A stretch of DNA of 64,000 bases from Thalassobacillus devorans (GCF_011761345.1 NZ_JAASRY010000001.1:1240001-1304000), one strand, 5' to 3'. Shown: positions 33,915 to 42,826, numbered from the stretch's first letter. Notes: generated by a model from the letters alone, not told the origin. Made by a program: numbers and translations.

Positions 33915-34121
33915 TTAGCTGATTTCCTTGAAATAATCTTTATAGAAGCCACCGATTCTTCCGGAATTATCAAGAATGAAATAAAATTCCTCTGTTTCAT
34001 TTTTTACTTCGTAGACTTTACCAGGTGTAAGTACTTTATCTACTACGAACTTTTCAGCTTCATTATGCACACACTCAATTTGTTTAATTGTTTTGCTTGT
34101 TTCCCAGTTTTTATGGATCAT
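33915..34121 (-). CDS. Small conserved protein (DUF6501-like)
   Basis: A 68-residue protein with an AAGGATGGGGTA site before the ATG. The text IHKNWETSKTIKQIECVHNEAEKFVVDKVLTPGKVYEVKNETEEFYFILDNSGRIGGFYKDYF matches my memory of the Bacillaceae family DUF6501. It looks like a small SH3-like beta barrel with Gly-Lys-Val-Tyr-Glu-Val and Asn-Ser-Gly-Arg turns. Function unknown. It stands between sfsA and a convergent membrane-protein gene. Confidence 0.72.
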   Translation of the reverse strand: MIHKNWETSKTIKQIECVHNEAEKFVVDKVLTPGKVYEVKNETEEFYFILDNSGRIGGFYKDYFKEIS

Positions 34122-34178
34122 GTTACCCCATCCTTTTTCCAGTTTATTTTTCTATGATATCGTTTTAGGTCTCCACAC

Positions 34179-34916
34179 TCAACTGTTATTCTTTGCATAA
34201 TGAAAAGGAACTTCCTTGTCATACCTGATTCCTGTCCAGTCGACGGTGCATTTGCTGCCAAGGACTTTTACCCCATAATCCTCCGCTTGTTTCACAGCTG
34301 TACTGAATGCCGGGTCTATTTCTTCCGCTGTAGTGATTGCTGTCAGGTCATTCCGCTGGGCGACAAACAGTATGGCTGTATCCATTTTTCCCTCCCGCTG
34401 TATCTGCGCCAGTTCCTCCACATGCTTTTTGCCTCGCTTGGTAACAGCGTCCGGGAATTTCCCATAAGTATCCTCTCTCATCGTGACACTTTTAACCTCC
34501 AATATCAATTTCCTGTTTCCGTTATAAAGAAGGAAATCGAACCGTGAATGCCCCATTGTATATTCTCTTTTTAATAGCTGATAGTTTTTTAACGAAGGAA
34601 CCACTCCACTTCGTAACGCTTTTTCGACTAATTGATTGGCAAGCTGTGTATTTAAAGAAACCATCGTATTCGTGCTGGTATCTTCCACCATTACCGCCGA
34701 CCAGGCTGTCTTCCTGTTCGGATCATCATGGTTTCTGACAATAATGGCAGCTCCTTCTCGTAATAAACCAGTTAACCTGCCTGGGTCAGGGAGGTATACC
34801 CGAATGGTTTGCCCATTTTCTTTTAACCGACAATGTAAAATGAAACGATTAGGCCGTTCAAGGAAAACCGCTTCAAACAGCTTATCCTGTTCAAATGGAA
34901 CTAATGCTGGCTGCAT
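34179..34916 (-). CDS. sfsA: Sugar fermentation stimulation protein / DNA-RNA nuclease SfsA
   Basis: A 245-residue protein matching SfsA along its length: the OB-like N-terminus (FLERPNRFILHCRLKENGQTIRVYLPDPGRLTGLLREGAAIIVR) binds nucleic acid. The PD-(D/E)xK nuclease core follows in HSRFDFLLYNGNRKLILEVKSVTM with Asp and Glu-x-Lys in place. The longer open frame to 35090 is not used: AAAGGTGG precedes ATG 34916 and the extension has no family similarity. The E. coli name reflects an old overexpression phenotype; the physiological role is unclear. Confidence 0.93.
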   Translation of the reverse strand: MQPALVPFEQDKLFEAVFLERPNRFILHCRLKENGQTIRVYLPDPGRLTGLLREGAAIIVRNHDDPNRKTAWSAVMVEDTSTNTMVSLNTQLANQLVEKALRSGVVPSLKNYQLLKREYTMGHSRFDFLLYNGNRKLILEVKSVTMREDTYGKFPDAVTKRGKKHVEELAQIQREGKMDTAILFVAQRNDLTAITTAEEIDPAFSTAVKQAEDYGVKVLGSKCTVDWTGIRYDKEVPFHYAKNNS

Positions 34917-34939
34917 GACAAAAACCACCTTTCTTTCGT

Positions 34940-34976
34940 AAAAAGAGACTGTCTCATCAAATTGAGACAGTCTCCT
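34940..34976 (-). terminator. mhqD terminator
   Basis: 12-bp stem GAGACTGTCTCA / TGAGACAGTCTC with a 6-nt loop directly after the hydrolase stop codon; the minus strand continues TTTTTACG. Confidence 0.88.
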
Positions 34977-34980
34977 AACT

Positions 34981-35595
34981 TCATTTCTGAGTTTTATCAT
35001 ACCATTTTTTTGCTTCCTGTACTTCTGCTTCGGTAAGTTGGTGTCCAAACTTCTCCCAAAAGACCTCCACAGCAGCACCGGCATTTTCAAAAATTTCTTT
35101 CAGTTCCTTCGTTTCTTCCGGTGGACAGATTGGATCGTTCTCCCCAGCTCCTATGAACAGCTGCTTGCCAGTCAAATCTGGAAGCTCCACATTTCTTCTA
35201 GGAACCATCGCATGAAAGAGCATAGCTCCCTTCAAACTGTTTTCGATGTGGAATAATAAGCTGCCGGCGATATTCGCTCCATTGGAATAGCCAGCTGCTA
35301 TCACATACTCACGGTCAAACCCATAAGCTTCAGCTGCTTCTTCTAAGAACTCATCCAATTCTTTCGTCCGGTTAATCAAATCTTCTTCGTCAAATACACC
35401 TTCTCGCAAGCGTTTGAAAAAGCGCGGCATACCATTTTCAGATACATTACCGCGGACAGAGAGGATGGATGCATCAGGGTCGATCATATTCGCGATCGGC
35501 AAAAGGTCCTGCTCGGTTCCTCCTGTCCCATGCAGGAGCAATAATACATTTTTATTATCCGTTTTTCCTTCCCGGAAAATATGTTTCATCTTCAT
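34981..35595 (-). CDS. mhqD: Alpha/beta hydrolase of the MhqD/carboxylesterase type
   Basis: A 204-residue phospholipase/carboxylesterase-like hydrolase: oxyanion motif LLLLHGTGGTEQDLL, nucleophile in AAGYSNGANIAGSLL, Asp in GAGENDPICPPEE and His in KFGHQLTEAEV. It resembles B. subtilis MhqD, which together with MhqO/MhqR counters quinone stress, but no mhqO or mhqR gene is adjacent here. GAGGAGG lies before the ATG. Substrate unknown. Confidence 0.75.
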   Translation of the reverse strand: MKMKHIFREGKTDNKNVLLLLHGTGGTEQDLLPIANMIDPDASILSVRGNVSENGMPRFFKRLREGVFDEEDLINRTKELDEFLEEAAEAYGFDREYVIAAGYSNGANIAGSLLFHIENSLKGAMLFHAMVPRRNVELPDLTGKQLFIGAGENDPICPPEETKELKEIFENAGAAVEVFWEKFGHQLTEAEVQEAKKWYDKTQK

Positions 35596-35688
35596 TCGGA
35601 TGGCCTCCTCTTTAAGTATCTATCGTTGTTAGACCTTCATTTATCTCAGTATCAAGATAATGGTATCTCACATTCAAGGTAACGTCAA

Positions 35689-36759
35689 CTAAGAGCGGCT
35701 GGCAGAAGTCTCTTTACCTTCAAGCTTAGGAAGTAGCCATTGTAAAAGGAAAGGTAATAATAAAACGATCATCAATAACCGAATCATTTGCAGCGAACTT
35801 ACAATAGAAGGATCTCCCCCTGCTGCATCCGCTGTCAAAGCCATCTCGATTAATCCCCCCGGAGCTATACTTAAGATTGCAGTCGAGAGCTCCATCCCTG
35901 TCCATTGAGTTAATAAGTAGCCTAAACCGAAAGATACCAGGATAACAAATAAAGCCAGGCCAAAATAATAAAAACAGTACCGCCCTGCCCGGATAACATC
36001 TGTAATTGAAACAGAATTGCCAAGATATACGCCGAGACTCAGCTGGGCAAATATGAAAATAACCCCGGGAAGCTCAAATAATGGCATCCCTAAAGACTGG
36101 ATTCCCCCAGTGATCAACATCGGTACGATGACTAATGAGGCTGGGATTCGTTTTTGAAGCAGAAAACCTAAAAGGAATGCTGCTATGTAGAATAAGATGG
36201 TGTACCATTCTCCTTGTACATGAGACGAGGCTGAAGCTGCTCCTTGAGTTTTATCACTGGCAAAAAAATGAGTAGCCATAAAAGGGATAGCGAATAAGAC
36301 TGTAACTAATCTTATCGTATGCAAAATGGTCACAAGCACCGTATTTCCCCTTAGTGAGTCGCTCAAAGCGAGCATGGCTGACAATCCACCTGGGACACTG
36401 CCCAGCATGCTCGTCTTCGCGTCAATTTCTATATATCGGGAAATAACATAAGCATTTAATAAACTGATTGCAATCAATAAGAAAGTAAAAATACTATAAG
36501 GAATCAAATAAGGCGCCACACTCGAAAAAGTATCGGCAGTAAATGTATTTCCTATTTGAATGCCTAAAAAACCGAAACTCAAATTCCACAGCTTTAAAGA
36601 AGCAGCGGTTGCTTTCTTAGTGGTTACCTTATATATCAGTAGAAATGCCACCGGTCCTAGAATCCAGGGCAACGGAAAATGAAGATAAAGAAATATACCT
36701 CCACCTGCTATGGAGATCAAAAAAGATAATAATAATTTCCATAAATGAGATTTAAACAT
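35689..36759 (-). CDS. AbrB-family (duplicated-domain) integral membrane protein
   Basis: A 356-residue membrane protein with about ten transmembrane segments in two similar halves. Each half carries the motif seen in PGGLSAMLALSDSLRGNTVLV and PGGLIEMALTADAAGGDPSIV, which identifies the AbrB duplication family (also labelled putative ammonia monooxygenase; not the DNA-binding AbrB). A transporter function is likely but the substrate is unknown. GAAGGAG before ATG 36759. It is transcribed alone, with the dispersed repeat element lying upstream of its promoter region. Confidence 0.85.
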   Translation of the reverse strand: MFKSHLWKLLLSFLISIAGGGIFLYLHFPLPWILGPVAFLLIYKVTTKKATAASLKLWNLSFGFLGIQIGNTFTADTFSSVAPYLIPYSIFTFLLIAISLLNAYVISRYIEIDAKTSMLGSVPGGLSAMLALSDSLRGNTVLVTILHTIRLVTVLFAIPFMATHFFASDKTQGAASASSHVQGEWYTILFYIAAFLLGFLLQKRIPASLVIVPMLITGGIQSLGMPLFELPGVIFIFAQLSLGVYLGNSVSITDVIRAGRYCFYYFGLALFVILVSFGLGYLLTQWTGMELSTAILSIAPGGLIEMALTADAAGGDPSIVSSLQMIRLLMIVLLLPFLLQWLLPKLEGKETSASRS

Positions 36760-36971
36760 AGCATTAACTCCTTCAGCCCAATTCTATCATACCCTTTCCT
36801 CATCTCCTCGTATCCAGCCAGAAAAAGTTAACCACTTTTATAGATAGTCAACCCATCCGAAGGATGGGAGAAAAGAACCCCTGTTATAGGTGAGACTGTC
36901 TTCTACAATCAATAGTTACAAACACGTTTTAAAAAATAGCTATCCCTTTGGTTGAAGGACTTCATAACGAT

Positions 36972-37141
36972 GTTTCCGTTTCTCCCATAAACACAAGGAG
37001 GTCCGGGAAATTGCGAGACTCCAATGGGAGGATAGTACATAGGGAGATCCCGCAGGGCTTTAGCCCGAGGCAGCTTACCGTACGCCCATGGAAAGCGAGT
37101 GATTACCCGGAGCTCCCTACCTTTACTACCGTAACGGAAAC
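36972..37141. repeat. Dispersed structured repeat element of Bacillaceae type
   Basis: The element is bounded by 9-bp perfect terminal inverted repeats, GTTTCCGTT at 36972-36980 and AACGGAAAC at 37133-37141. Nested inside are GGAGGTCCGGG (36997-37007) and CCCGGAGCTCC (37106-37116), which pair with one mismatch, plus the small hairpin GGGCTTTAGCCC. The fictitious peptide from it (GKLRDSNGRIVHREIPQGFSPRQL...) is familiar from many Bacillaceae genomes as a spurious ORF, which marks it as a multicopy element. GC content is visibly above the flanks. Its function is unknown. The remainder of the 435-base gap (36760-37194) shows nothing else. Confidence 0.65.
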
Positions 37142-37194
37142 AACTTATCTTGAAACTGCTTCTTCAGTAAAAGGGAGCTTTAGTGTGAAAATAG

Positions 37195-38262
37195 TTAAAC
37201 AACTTTCCTTAGTCTGAAAAAGGAGTACAAATTTTTAATGGTAACTTTAACAACAGCATATAGAGGAATAGCGATAAGCATTCCTATAAATCCATATAAT
37301 GACGCCGCAGTAATCAAAAGGAAGATAATGGTCAAAGGATGAACATCCAAACGATTTCCGAGCACTACCGGGGCAACCAGACTGCTTTCCATTTGCTGAA
37401 CAATTGCCATAGTAATCAGTACATATACGACCATGGAAGGTTCTTGTGTCAGTGCAACAATAAGAGAGGGCAGTATACCGATGATTGGACCGAAAAAAGG
37501 AACAACAGCGGTGAGTGTCACAAATATGGACAGTACCAGGGCATAATCAAGACCGATGATCAAATAACCGATATACATCAATACCCCATCGACTACTGCC
37601 ACTGTGATTTGACCAATAATGTAGGCGGACAATGTCTGGCTGATATTTTTTAATATCTTTTGACCTTCCCTCTCGTGTTTTTCAGGGATGAGTTTTAACA
37701 TAAATGGAATAAAGCGATGGTCATCCTTCAAAAAATAAAATAATACAAAGGGAACTACGATAAGCACAGTGGCTGCACTTGTAATAGCGCTTAAGACTTC
37801 CGTCAAATTTTCCCCTATAGTCTGAACCATGTCTCCCGAAAAGCTGGTAGCTTTTTGTCTGAGGCTGCTTATAGAAATCATCCCCATATCGTTTTCTTCA
37901 ATCGCCTGTTCTGTTTTTTCTGCAGATTTCTTCAGATCTTCCGGTAATTTATTCGTGATATTGGAAATTTGTTGTTGAAGCGTCTCAGCCAAAATTACAT
38001 AAGCAGAATAAATAATACCAGCTATTCCTGCGAATACAATCACCACCGCTAAGCTATCCGGCACATATTTGTACTTGGAAAAAAATCTAACGAACGGCCG
38101 TATAATAAAATAGAGAAACCCAGCGATCAATATCGGATAAAACACACTTCCTAAAACTACTTTGACTGGTTCAAAGAATCCAAGAACCTTCAAAAAGAAA
38201 ATACTGATTAGAATTAATATTAAACCGATTATATATTTGAAAAAGGGATGTTTCGTCCACAT
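37195..38262 (-). CDS. AI-2E/YdbI-PerM-family membrane transporter
   Basis: A 355-residue membrane protein of the AI-2E transporter (formerly UPF0118) family. Hydrophobic pairs at the N-terminus (YIIGLILILISIFFLKVLGF, YPILIAGFLYFIIRPFV) are followed by a hydrophilic region (~110-150), and the family signature FFLKDDHRFIPFMLKLIPE leads into the conserved GQITVAVVDGVLMYIGYLIIGLDYALVLSIFVTLTAVVPFFGPIIGILP. The C-terminal half contains HPLTIIFLLITAASLYGFIGMLIAIPLYAVVKV. Some relatives export autoinducer-2 or act as Na+/H+ antiporters, and which applies here is not decidable. Single gene. Confidence 0.9.
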   Translation of the reverse strand: MWTKHPFFKYIIGLILILISIFFLKVLGFFEPVKVVLGSVFYPILIAGFLYFIIRPFVRFFSKYKYVPDSLAVVIVFAGIAGIIYSAYVILAETLQQQISNITNKLPEDLKKSAEKTEQAIEENDMGMISISSLRQKATSFSGDMVQTIGENLTEVLSAITSAATVLIVVPFVLFYFLKDDHRFIPFMLKLIPEKHEREGQKILKNISQTLSAYIIGQITVAVVDGVLMYIGYLIIGLDYALVLSIFVTLTAVVPFFGPIIGILPSLIVALTQEPSMVVYVLITMAIVQQMESSLVAPVVLGNRLDVHPLTIIFLLITAASLYGFIGMLIAIPLYAVVKVTIKNLYSFFRLRKVV

Positions 38263-38497
38263 TCATTTTCTCTCCTCACTGCTGGCACAATTTTTCATTT
38301 ACCATCACTCATACCACTGATCCTTGGTTTCTAACCTCAGATAATTTTTATAATAATAGGGATTATCGTTTATTATTCTTCAATATTACCCTTAGTAATT
38401 AAGTTTTTTACCAAAAGGAAAACGAGTCGTGATGCATACAATTTTTGTTAACGGGGTATGGGGTAATGTCTACAAATTCAAAGGAGGATGATGCTGA

Positions 38498-39169
38498 ATG
38501 GATAAAAAGCTCATTGGAGGCGTATTCACTCACGTAGGAGACGCAGAACGTGCAATCAGAGATTTACAGAATCATGGCTATAGCGGTAATGACATTTCTG
38601 TCTTTGCCCAAGATAAAAATAAGGTGAATGTGCTGGAAGATGAAACAGATACCACGGTTACATCCAATAAAGGCGGCAGGGGTAAAAATGCCGGTAAAGG
38701 TGCAGGCATCGGTGCTGCATCCGGAGGTGTTCTGGGCGGCATTGCCGGTTTAATAACAGGGCTTGGTCTGTTGGCTATTCCAGGAATCGGTCAAATAGCA
38801 GCAGCTGGCCCGATCGCAGCAGCACTATCTGGCGCAGGCATCGGTGCCGGCGGCGGAGGAATCGTCGGAGCTATGGTAGGAGCTGGTATGCCGGAAGCAG
38901 AAGCAAAACAGTATGAACAATATTTAAAAGATGGAAAAACCATTGTATTAGTAGAAGCTGACGAAAAGAATGAAGAAAAAGTCTATCGTACCTTCCTGAC
39001 AAACAAAACAGAAAATAAATCCATGTATCCTAATAATATAGTAAATAATGAAACAAATGATAATGTTGGGGCGAACCAAAGAGGGGATTCAGGCCCAGAA
39101 AGAAAAACCAGCTGGATCAATGAGAGCACGAATCAAACGACGGGAACCAGGAGTCGAAGTAGACGATAA
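38498..39169 (+). CDS. General stress protein 17M-like (YflT domain) with glycine-rich helix
   Basis: A 223-residue protein. The N-terminal YflT/17M-type domain (DKKLIGGVFTHVGDAERAIRDLQNHGYSGNDISVFAQDKNKVNVLEDET) is followed by a Gly-rich hydrophobic zipper (residues ~63-130, GKGAGIGAASGGVLGGIAGLITGLGLLAIPGIGQIAAAGPIAAALSGAGIGAGGGG) that may insert into or associate with membranes. The domain then closes with AEAKQYEQYLKDGKTIVLVEAD. The ~55-residue polar tail is low-complexity (NKTENKSMYPNNIVNNETNDNVGANQRG). AAAGGAGGATG precedes the ATG. General-stress membership is by homology; a good sigma-B promoter was not found. Confidence 0.82.
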   Translation: MDKKLIGGVFTHVGDAERAIRDLQNHGYSGNDISVFAQDKNKVNVLEDETDTTVTSNKGGRGKNAGKGAGIGAASGGVLGGIAGLITGLGLLAIPGIGQIAAAGPIAAALSGAGIGAGGGGIVGAMVGAGMPEAEAKQYEQYLKDGKTIVLVEADEKNEEKVYRTFLTNKTENKSMYPNNIVNNETNDNVGANQRGDSGPERKTSWINESTNQTTGTRSRSRR

Positions 39170-39224
39170 AACAATAAGAATTGCTAATAACAATTATTGT
39201 GGTTTTAGAGGATAGAATATCAAA

Positions 39225-39249
39225 TAGCCCAGAGTAGACCTCTGGGCTA
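39225..39249 (+). terminator. Terminator after the YflT-type gene
   Basis: Stem TAGCCCAGAG / CTCTGGGCTA, loop TAGAC, followed by ACTTTAT. It marks the end of the ordinary chromosomal part of the window. Confidence 0.8.
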
Positions 39250-39575
39250 ACTTTATATACAACTTTCTATTAAATCCTCACGGAAAAAGAAAATTTACCT
39301 CATTTTTGTTCACGCACACGACGTGACTGGAATAAGTAATATTGACACTAAAATATAAAAGTGAGATGTACAGTATTCGCCGATTGTTATCATCCCAATA
39401 GAAGTATCTTAATTTCGTCTAAATAGAGATATCTATTCCCCTAACACTTGCCAGTATCACGTTACAGTTTACTTCTTTCATCTGTAATGAAAGCAGTTTT
39501 TGCCCATTCTGCAAAAAGAAATTCAGAAATTAGTCCCGCGACCCTATTACGTTAAAGCTTGAGTAAAGTACAGGA
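39250..39575. other. AT-rich intergenic region at the island edge
   Basis: No gene is supported here. It contains TTGACA at 39342 and, 15 bases later, the 19-base sequence 39363-39381 that recurs at 47447-47465, and little else that I recognise. Confidence 0.5.
39363..39381 (+). repeat. 19-bp direct repeat, copy A
   Basis: GAGATGTACAGTATTCGCC. The second copy at 47447-47465 differs at one base. Both are preceded by ATTGACA at the same distance (15 bases). The two copies flank the retron/endonuclease segment. Confidence 0.6.
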
Positions 39576-40778
39576 TTAACATCTTTTTTTATTCTTTTGG
39601 ATTTCCATTTTCTTTGTATGGGTTTTTAAATAAAACTCTTCCTCTTTGCTTGAGAGTTTATTATTTAAACCCATGTAAGAAGCAATGGATAAAACTATAA
39701 GAATGATACTTAAAAACACCTGTGATACATGGACAGCTCCCAAAAAAGTGTGAAATTTTGCACTAAAAGAAATATTCATTAAGGAAACAGAAATGCTATA
39801 GAAAACAAAATTTAGTAATGTATCATTTTTTAATGGAAGTTCAATTATGTATGGGGGTAGTAAGTAATAAAACAAACTATACAAAACCATAACTTCTACT
39901 AGGGAAAATACCGCCAGAGAAATACGAGCATTTTTTAGTAATAAACTATTTTTCCAGCGATGAATATAAATCCCATAATTATTATCTTCTTTTTTACGGA
40001 AGATTTTGTCACTTACTGAAACCACATCATTATAAAAAGCATAAGAAATCTCTACAAACCTTGAGATAATTCGGAATCCTACAAGCCATAAAAGTACATT
40101 TAATGTGGTTTCTGATGGGGAAGTCATTATTAGAATTGCCAATATCATGGCCAGTAAAGACGCACAAACAACGTTATTCCAATTTGAAGACTGGATAAAA
40201 TACTTATTCATAATTTTAATTGAATACCATTCATGAAAACAAATTTGATCATAATAATTCTTTTTACATTTTCCTTTCTCCTTATGGCTACATTCTTTGT
40301 GCCTTTTTTTTATTGCATCTTTGAATAGCCTTGCAAAATAGTAATCTATAGATAATAGGTACATAAAAATTAATTTTAATTTATTTAATAAATTCCCCTC
40401 ATTTTTATATGATAGAGCTATTCCCATCCAATTTATTGATGACCATTTCTCCACTTTGTTTTTCCTCTTATCATCATTGTCAGTTGGTAACTCTTTATCA
40501 ATCATCCTAATTCTCTTAAAGGGCATCCAATGTATTAGAAAAGCTAAACAAACATGAATAATTAGTGCAATAATGATGGGTAACAATAATTTCATTACTT
40601 GAAGCATTTCAATCCACTCTGGTTTCCAAAAGTAAAGTATTACGATCGTTATACAAAGTGCAACTAGAAAAATATATTTCCACTTTGAATTGTTTTCAGA
40701 AACCTTATCTAACCTAACGTATAAATCAACTTCTTCTTCCGAATGATCATACCCCTTAAATAACTTCTTTTCTGACAT
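39576..40778 (-). CDS. Unknown polytopic membrane protein
   Basis: A 400-residue protein with seven or so hydrophobic segments (for example YIFLVALCITIVILYFW, LLLPIIIALIIHVCLAFLI, VVCASLLAMILAILIMT, ISLAVFSLVEVMVLYSLFYYLL). Basic cytoplasmic loops include a Cys/His-rich stretch (KRHKECSHKEKGKCKKNYYDQICFHEWYS) that could bind a metal. I recognise no domain. ATG 40778 is preferred to GTG 40784 because GAGAGG is at proper distance from the ATG. Codon use is AT-rich and unlike the preceding genes, and the location at the island border suggests an accessory gene. A membrane effector of a defence system is possible but entirely unproven. Confidence 0.65.
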   Translation of the reverse strand: MSEKKLFKGYDHSEEEVDLYVRLDKVSENNSKWKYIFLVALCITIVILYFWKPEWIEMLQVMKLLLPIIIALIIHVCLAFLIHWMPFKRIRMIDKELPTDNDDKRKNKVEKWSSINWMGIALSYKNEGNLLNKLKLIFMYLLSIDYYFARLFKDAIKKRHKECSHKEKGKCKKNYYDQICFHEWYSIKIMNKYFIQSSNWNNVVCASLLAMILAILIMTSPSETTLNVLLWLVGFRIISRFVEISYAFYNDVVSVSDKIFRKKEDNNYGIYIHRWKNSLLLKNARISLAVFSLVEVMVLYSLFYYLLPPYIIELPLKNDTLLNFVFYSISVSLMNISFSAKFHTFLGAVHVSQVFLSIILIVLSIASYMGLNNKLSSKEEEFYLKTHTKKMEIQKNKKRC

Positions 40779-40995
40779 ATACACATTCCTCTCAACATAT
40801 ACTCAAAGTTATATGAAGTTCAAAAATCTTAATTTGTAATTAGACTACTCTATATTATTTTTAGACAATATAATCTAAAAACCCTACAATCCAAAACATC
40901 TAGCTGATTATAAGACCTCTTTCTCACATTTAGAACCTTTTGCTTACTCAATTTGGATACTTACATCCACATGCTACATCTTCTGGACATAGCAC

Positions 40996-41253
40996 CTACT
41001 TGATTCCTTCAGTTTTTAACTCATCAATGACTTTTCTCAAAAATCTTCTGGTTTGGTCAATATCCGCAATGGTGTTGTTATCAAAACGGCTATCAGCCCA
41101 TGATGTCTTGCCAGTAGAGCGTATGAGTAATTTCCCCCCCTTAATTAAGTAGTGATTGGTTTGTTTAAAATTTCTATCGGCGAAATCAGTCGTTTTCGCA
41201 AATCCCTCATTTAAATCTAAGAGTTTTTGTATTACATCTTTTGTTAATCTCAT
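40996..41253 (-). CDS. Small conserved protein, unknown
   Basis: An 85-residue protein starting at ATG 41253, preceded by GAGGAGG. The longer frame to 41271 has no site. The text MRLTKDVIQKLLDLNEGFAKTTDFADRNFKQTNHYLIKGGKLLIRSTGKTSWADSRFDNNTIADIDQTRRFLRKVIDELKTEGI is regular and looks like one small alpha/beta domain. I have no family name for it. It stands alone between intergenic AT-rich stretches of the accessory region. Confidence 0.65.
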   Translation of the reverse strand: MRLTKDVIQKLLDLNEGFAKTTDFADRNFKQTNHYLIKGGKLLIRSTGKTSWADSRFDNNTIADIDQTRRFLRKVIDELKTEGIK

Positions 41254-41541
41254 TGTTATTATCCTCCTCAAATTCCGATTTATCTGTTGCTGAAGTTCTA
41301 AATAGTACCTGTCTTTATCCTATTCATAGTTTCTCCCCTGACGTTTATCAGAAATGATTTATAAATGAATTATCTCCTTCTTTCACTAAACTGCTCCGTT
41401 AGTTTAAGTTACATTACTTCACATACTCTCATTTTATTTTAACACAAATTTCCAATATACTAGATGTCACTAATTATTATAGATTGTAAGATATGAGTAT
41501 GGAAAATACATGAAAAATTACAAAATAAGGGAAGTGGCCAA

Positions 41542-42027
41542 ATGGAGATATCCATGAATGACGTACGAGTAAACGTAGATATCCAAGTGTTCGACCAGGA
41601 AACCAATCACATCCAGGTTGAATTTATGGTTCGAGGAGAGAATGAATTTCATTTATTCTCCAACTTACTCAGAGAAAACACATTTGATATTAAAGTCCCG
41701 GAATTTGACATGGACTATAAGGCAAAAATCTTATCCAGTTCGTCTTCTTATAACGATCAACTAACAGGAGATACGCCTGTTCGCTTTTCCGTAGAACTCC
41801 AAGAATATGATGAAGAAAACGATAGTAATTGGAACGCAACAACAGCTACAGGTGTTATTGGTGTACAGAACTGGGCAAGAACAAGAGCCTTGGCTGAACT
41901 GTTACAAGAAAAAGGCATCCTAACGAAACAAGAATATGATGAAAAGATCAGACAAGTATTAGATCGTGACAAAGAGGAAATGATCAGTTTCTTCACAGGT
42001 GAAGATCGTGACTTTCCACAAGAGTAA
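41542..42027 (+). CDS. Unknown protein, weakly DUF3219/YkvR-like N-terminus
   Basis: A 161-residue protein preceded by AAGGGAAGTGG. Residues 1-90 (DVRVNVDIQVFDQETNHIQVEFMVRGENEFHLFSNLLRENTFDIKVPEFDMDYKAKIL) have the strand pattern of the small YkvR/DUF3219 proteins. Residues ~118-160 (ARTRALAELLQEKGILTKQEYDEKIRQVLDRDKEEMISFFTGED) are helical and charged, like a short oligomerisation tail. The assignment is tentative. Single plus-strand gene with its own terminator at the stop codon. Confidence 0.65.
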   Translation: MEISMNDVRVNVDIQVFDQETNHIQVEFMVRGENEFHLFSNLLRENTFDIKVPEFDMDYKAKILSSSSSYNDQLTGDTPVRFSVELQEYDEENDSNWNATTATGVIGVQNWARTRALAELLQEKGILTKQEYDEKIRQVLDRDKEEMISFFTGEDRDFPQE

Positions 42028-42048
42028 TCGTAATCGATTGCTCTTTTT
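42021..42048 (+). terminator. Terminator overlapping the stop codon at 42027
   Basis: AGAGTAATCG / CGATTGCTCT, perfect with one G-U pair, loop TAAT, then TTTTT. Confidence 0.85.
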
Positions 42049-42451
42049 AAAATGATGTATTCATACGCAATGTTAAGAGGGTGTTTATTTTTCAGTCAAT
42101 ATGGGGGCACTAAGATAACGTGTCTTTTTTCATCCATCATTAAGCGACCTCTTCGCTGCCAGTGAACTAAAGTAAATTAAATGCGTAAATATGGCTTAAA
42201 TTAGGCATTTTAATTTAAACAATTTAATTAAAATCAGTATTTAAAAGAACAAATGTGCATTTTGTGAACTTATAGAGTAAGTGCGTGGTCCTTCATATTT
42301 CCGGTTAATACTAGGGTTACCTTTGAATCGTAGCGCGTCCAGTATCCTATAAGATTTGGCTCTTCCTTTTATCTAGCTACCTATCTTTGGTTTTTTACTC
42401 TCCAATAAAACGCATTTTAAATAAAAAACCTGGACAATCTCTCCTAATTGT
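42049..42451. other. AT-rich intergenic region without a recognised gene
   Basis: About 400 bases between two small plus-strand genes. It is mainly AT-rich tracts (for example 42200-42245). No coding signal, tRNA or long hairpin was seen. Its last part carries the promoter of the 42488 gene. Confidence 0.5.
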
Positions 42452-42464
42452 CGATATATATGTA
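42431..42464 (+). promoter_or_regulatory. Promoter region of the 74-residue gene, with motif shared with 54.73 kb
   Basis: TGGACA, 18 bases, TATATA, containing CGATATATATGTA (42452-42464). The identical 13-mer stands at 54735-54747 in front of a paralogous small gene, also with a T..ACA box 18 bases before TATATA. Confidence 0.5.
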
Positions 42465-42487
42465 CATCTAAGATAAGGAGGTTTTTT

Positions 42488-42712
42488 ATGGCGTTAAAGT
42501 ATATTACAGTTGATCGTGAAGTTGAACTAGGAGATTTGGTACTATGCATAAACAGCGGAAATATATATTCTGTGGAATCTATTTTAGAAGGTGAAATAGA
42601 CATTTTGGATATTGAGGATCTCTTTGAAGAGGGATTCAATCCAAGTGACTTATTGGCTATGCAACTAGGTGACTACTGGGTATTAGAAAAAGCTAAAAAT
42701 AGTTCTTCTTAA
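42488..42712 (+). CDS. Small protein paralogous to the 54774-54983 product
   Basis: A 74-residue protein with AAGGAGG before the ATG. Its backbone V-E-x-GDLVLCINSGNIYSVESI ... DYWVLEKAK aligns with VGDYVQEISSGDIYKVARV ... LYWVLEKED of the second copy, so the two are diverged paralogues. The pattern resembles a small KOW/SH3-like barrel. No enzymatic motif is present. Function unknown; the shared promoter motif suggests a shared regulator. Confidence 0.7.
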   Translation: MALKYITVDREVELGDLVLCINSGNIYSVESILEGEIDILDIEDLFEEGFNPSDLLAMQLGDYWVLEKAKNSSS

Positions 42713-42753
42713 ATTATTTAGGATGGTGATAAAGTAGTACCCCTAACACTACA

Positions 42754-42799
42754 ATAATCCTAGTGCGTCAGATTCTATATTCTGACGCACTAGGATTAT
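42754..42799. terminator. Long perfect hairpin downstream of the 74-residue gene
   Basis: ATAATCCTAGTGCGTCAGA and its exact complement form a 19-bp stem with an 8-nt loop. It could be the terminator of the plus-strand gene ending at 42712, although the T-tract is poor, or a structured RNA. Confidence 0.55.
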
Positions 42800-42826
42800 G
42801 AATTTATTATTTATTAATTCTAACGC

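Noticed and set aside
36948-37217. 89-codon plus-strand frame in the AbrB/AI-2E gap
   Set aside because: It overlaps a multicopy repeat, and its translation is the well-known artefact of that repeat; there is no independent coding evidence.
38454-38459. GGGTAT as the -10 box of a sigma-B promoter for the YflT-type gene
   Set aside because: No GTTTAA-like -35 is found at 12-15 bases upstream, so the motif is probably accidental.
42754-42799. Considered as a tRNA-like or riboswitch structure
   Set aside because: It is a single perfect stem without tRNA features or a conserved riboswitch core; listed only as a hairpin.
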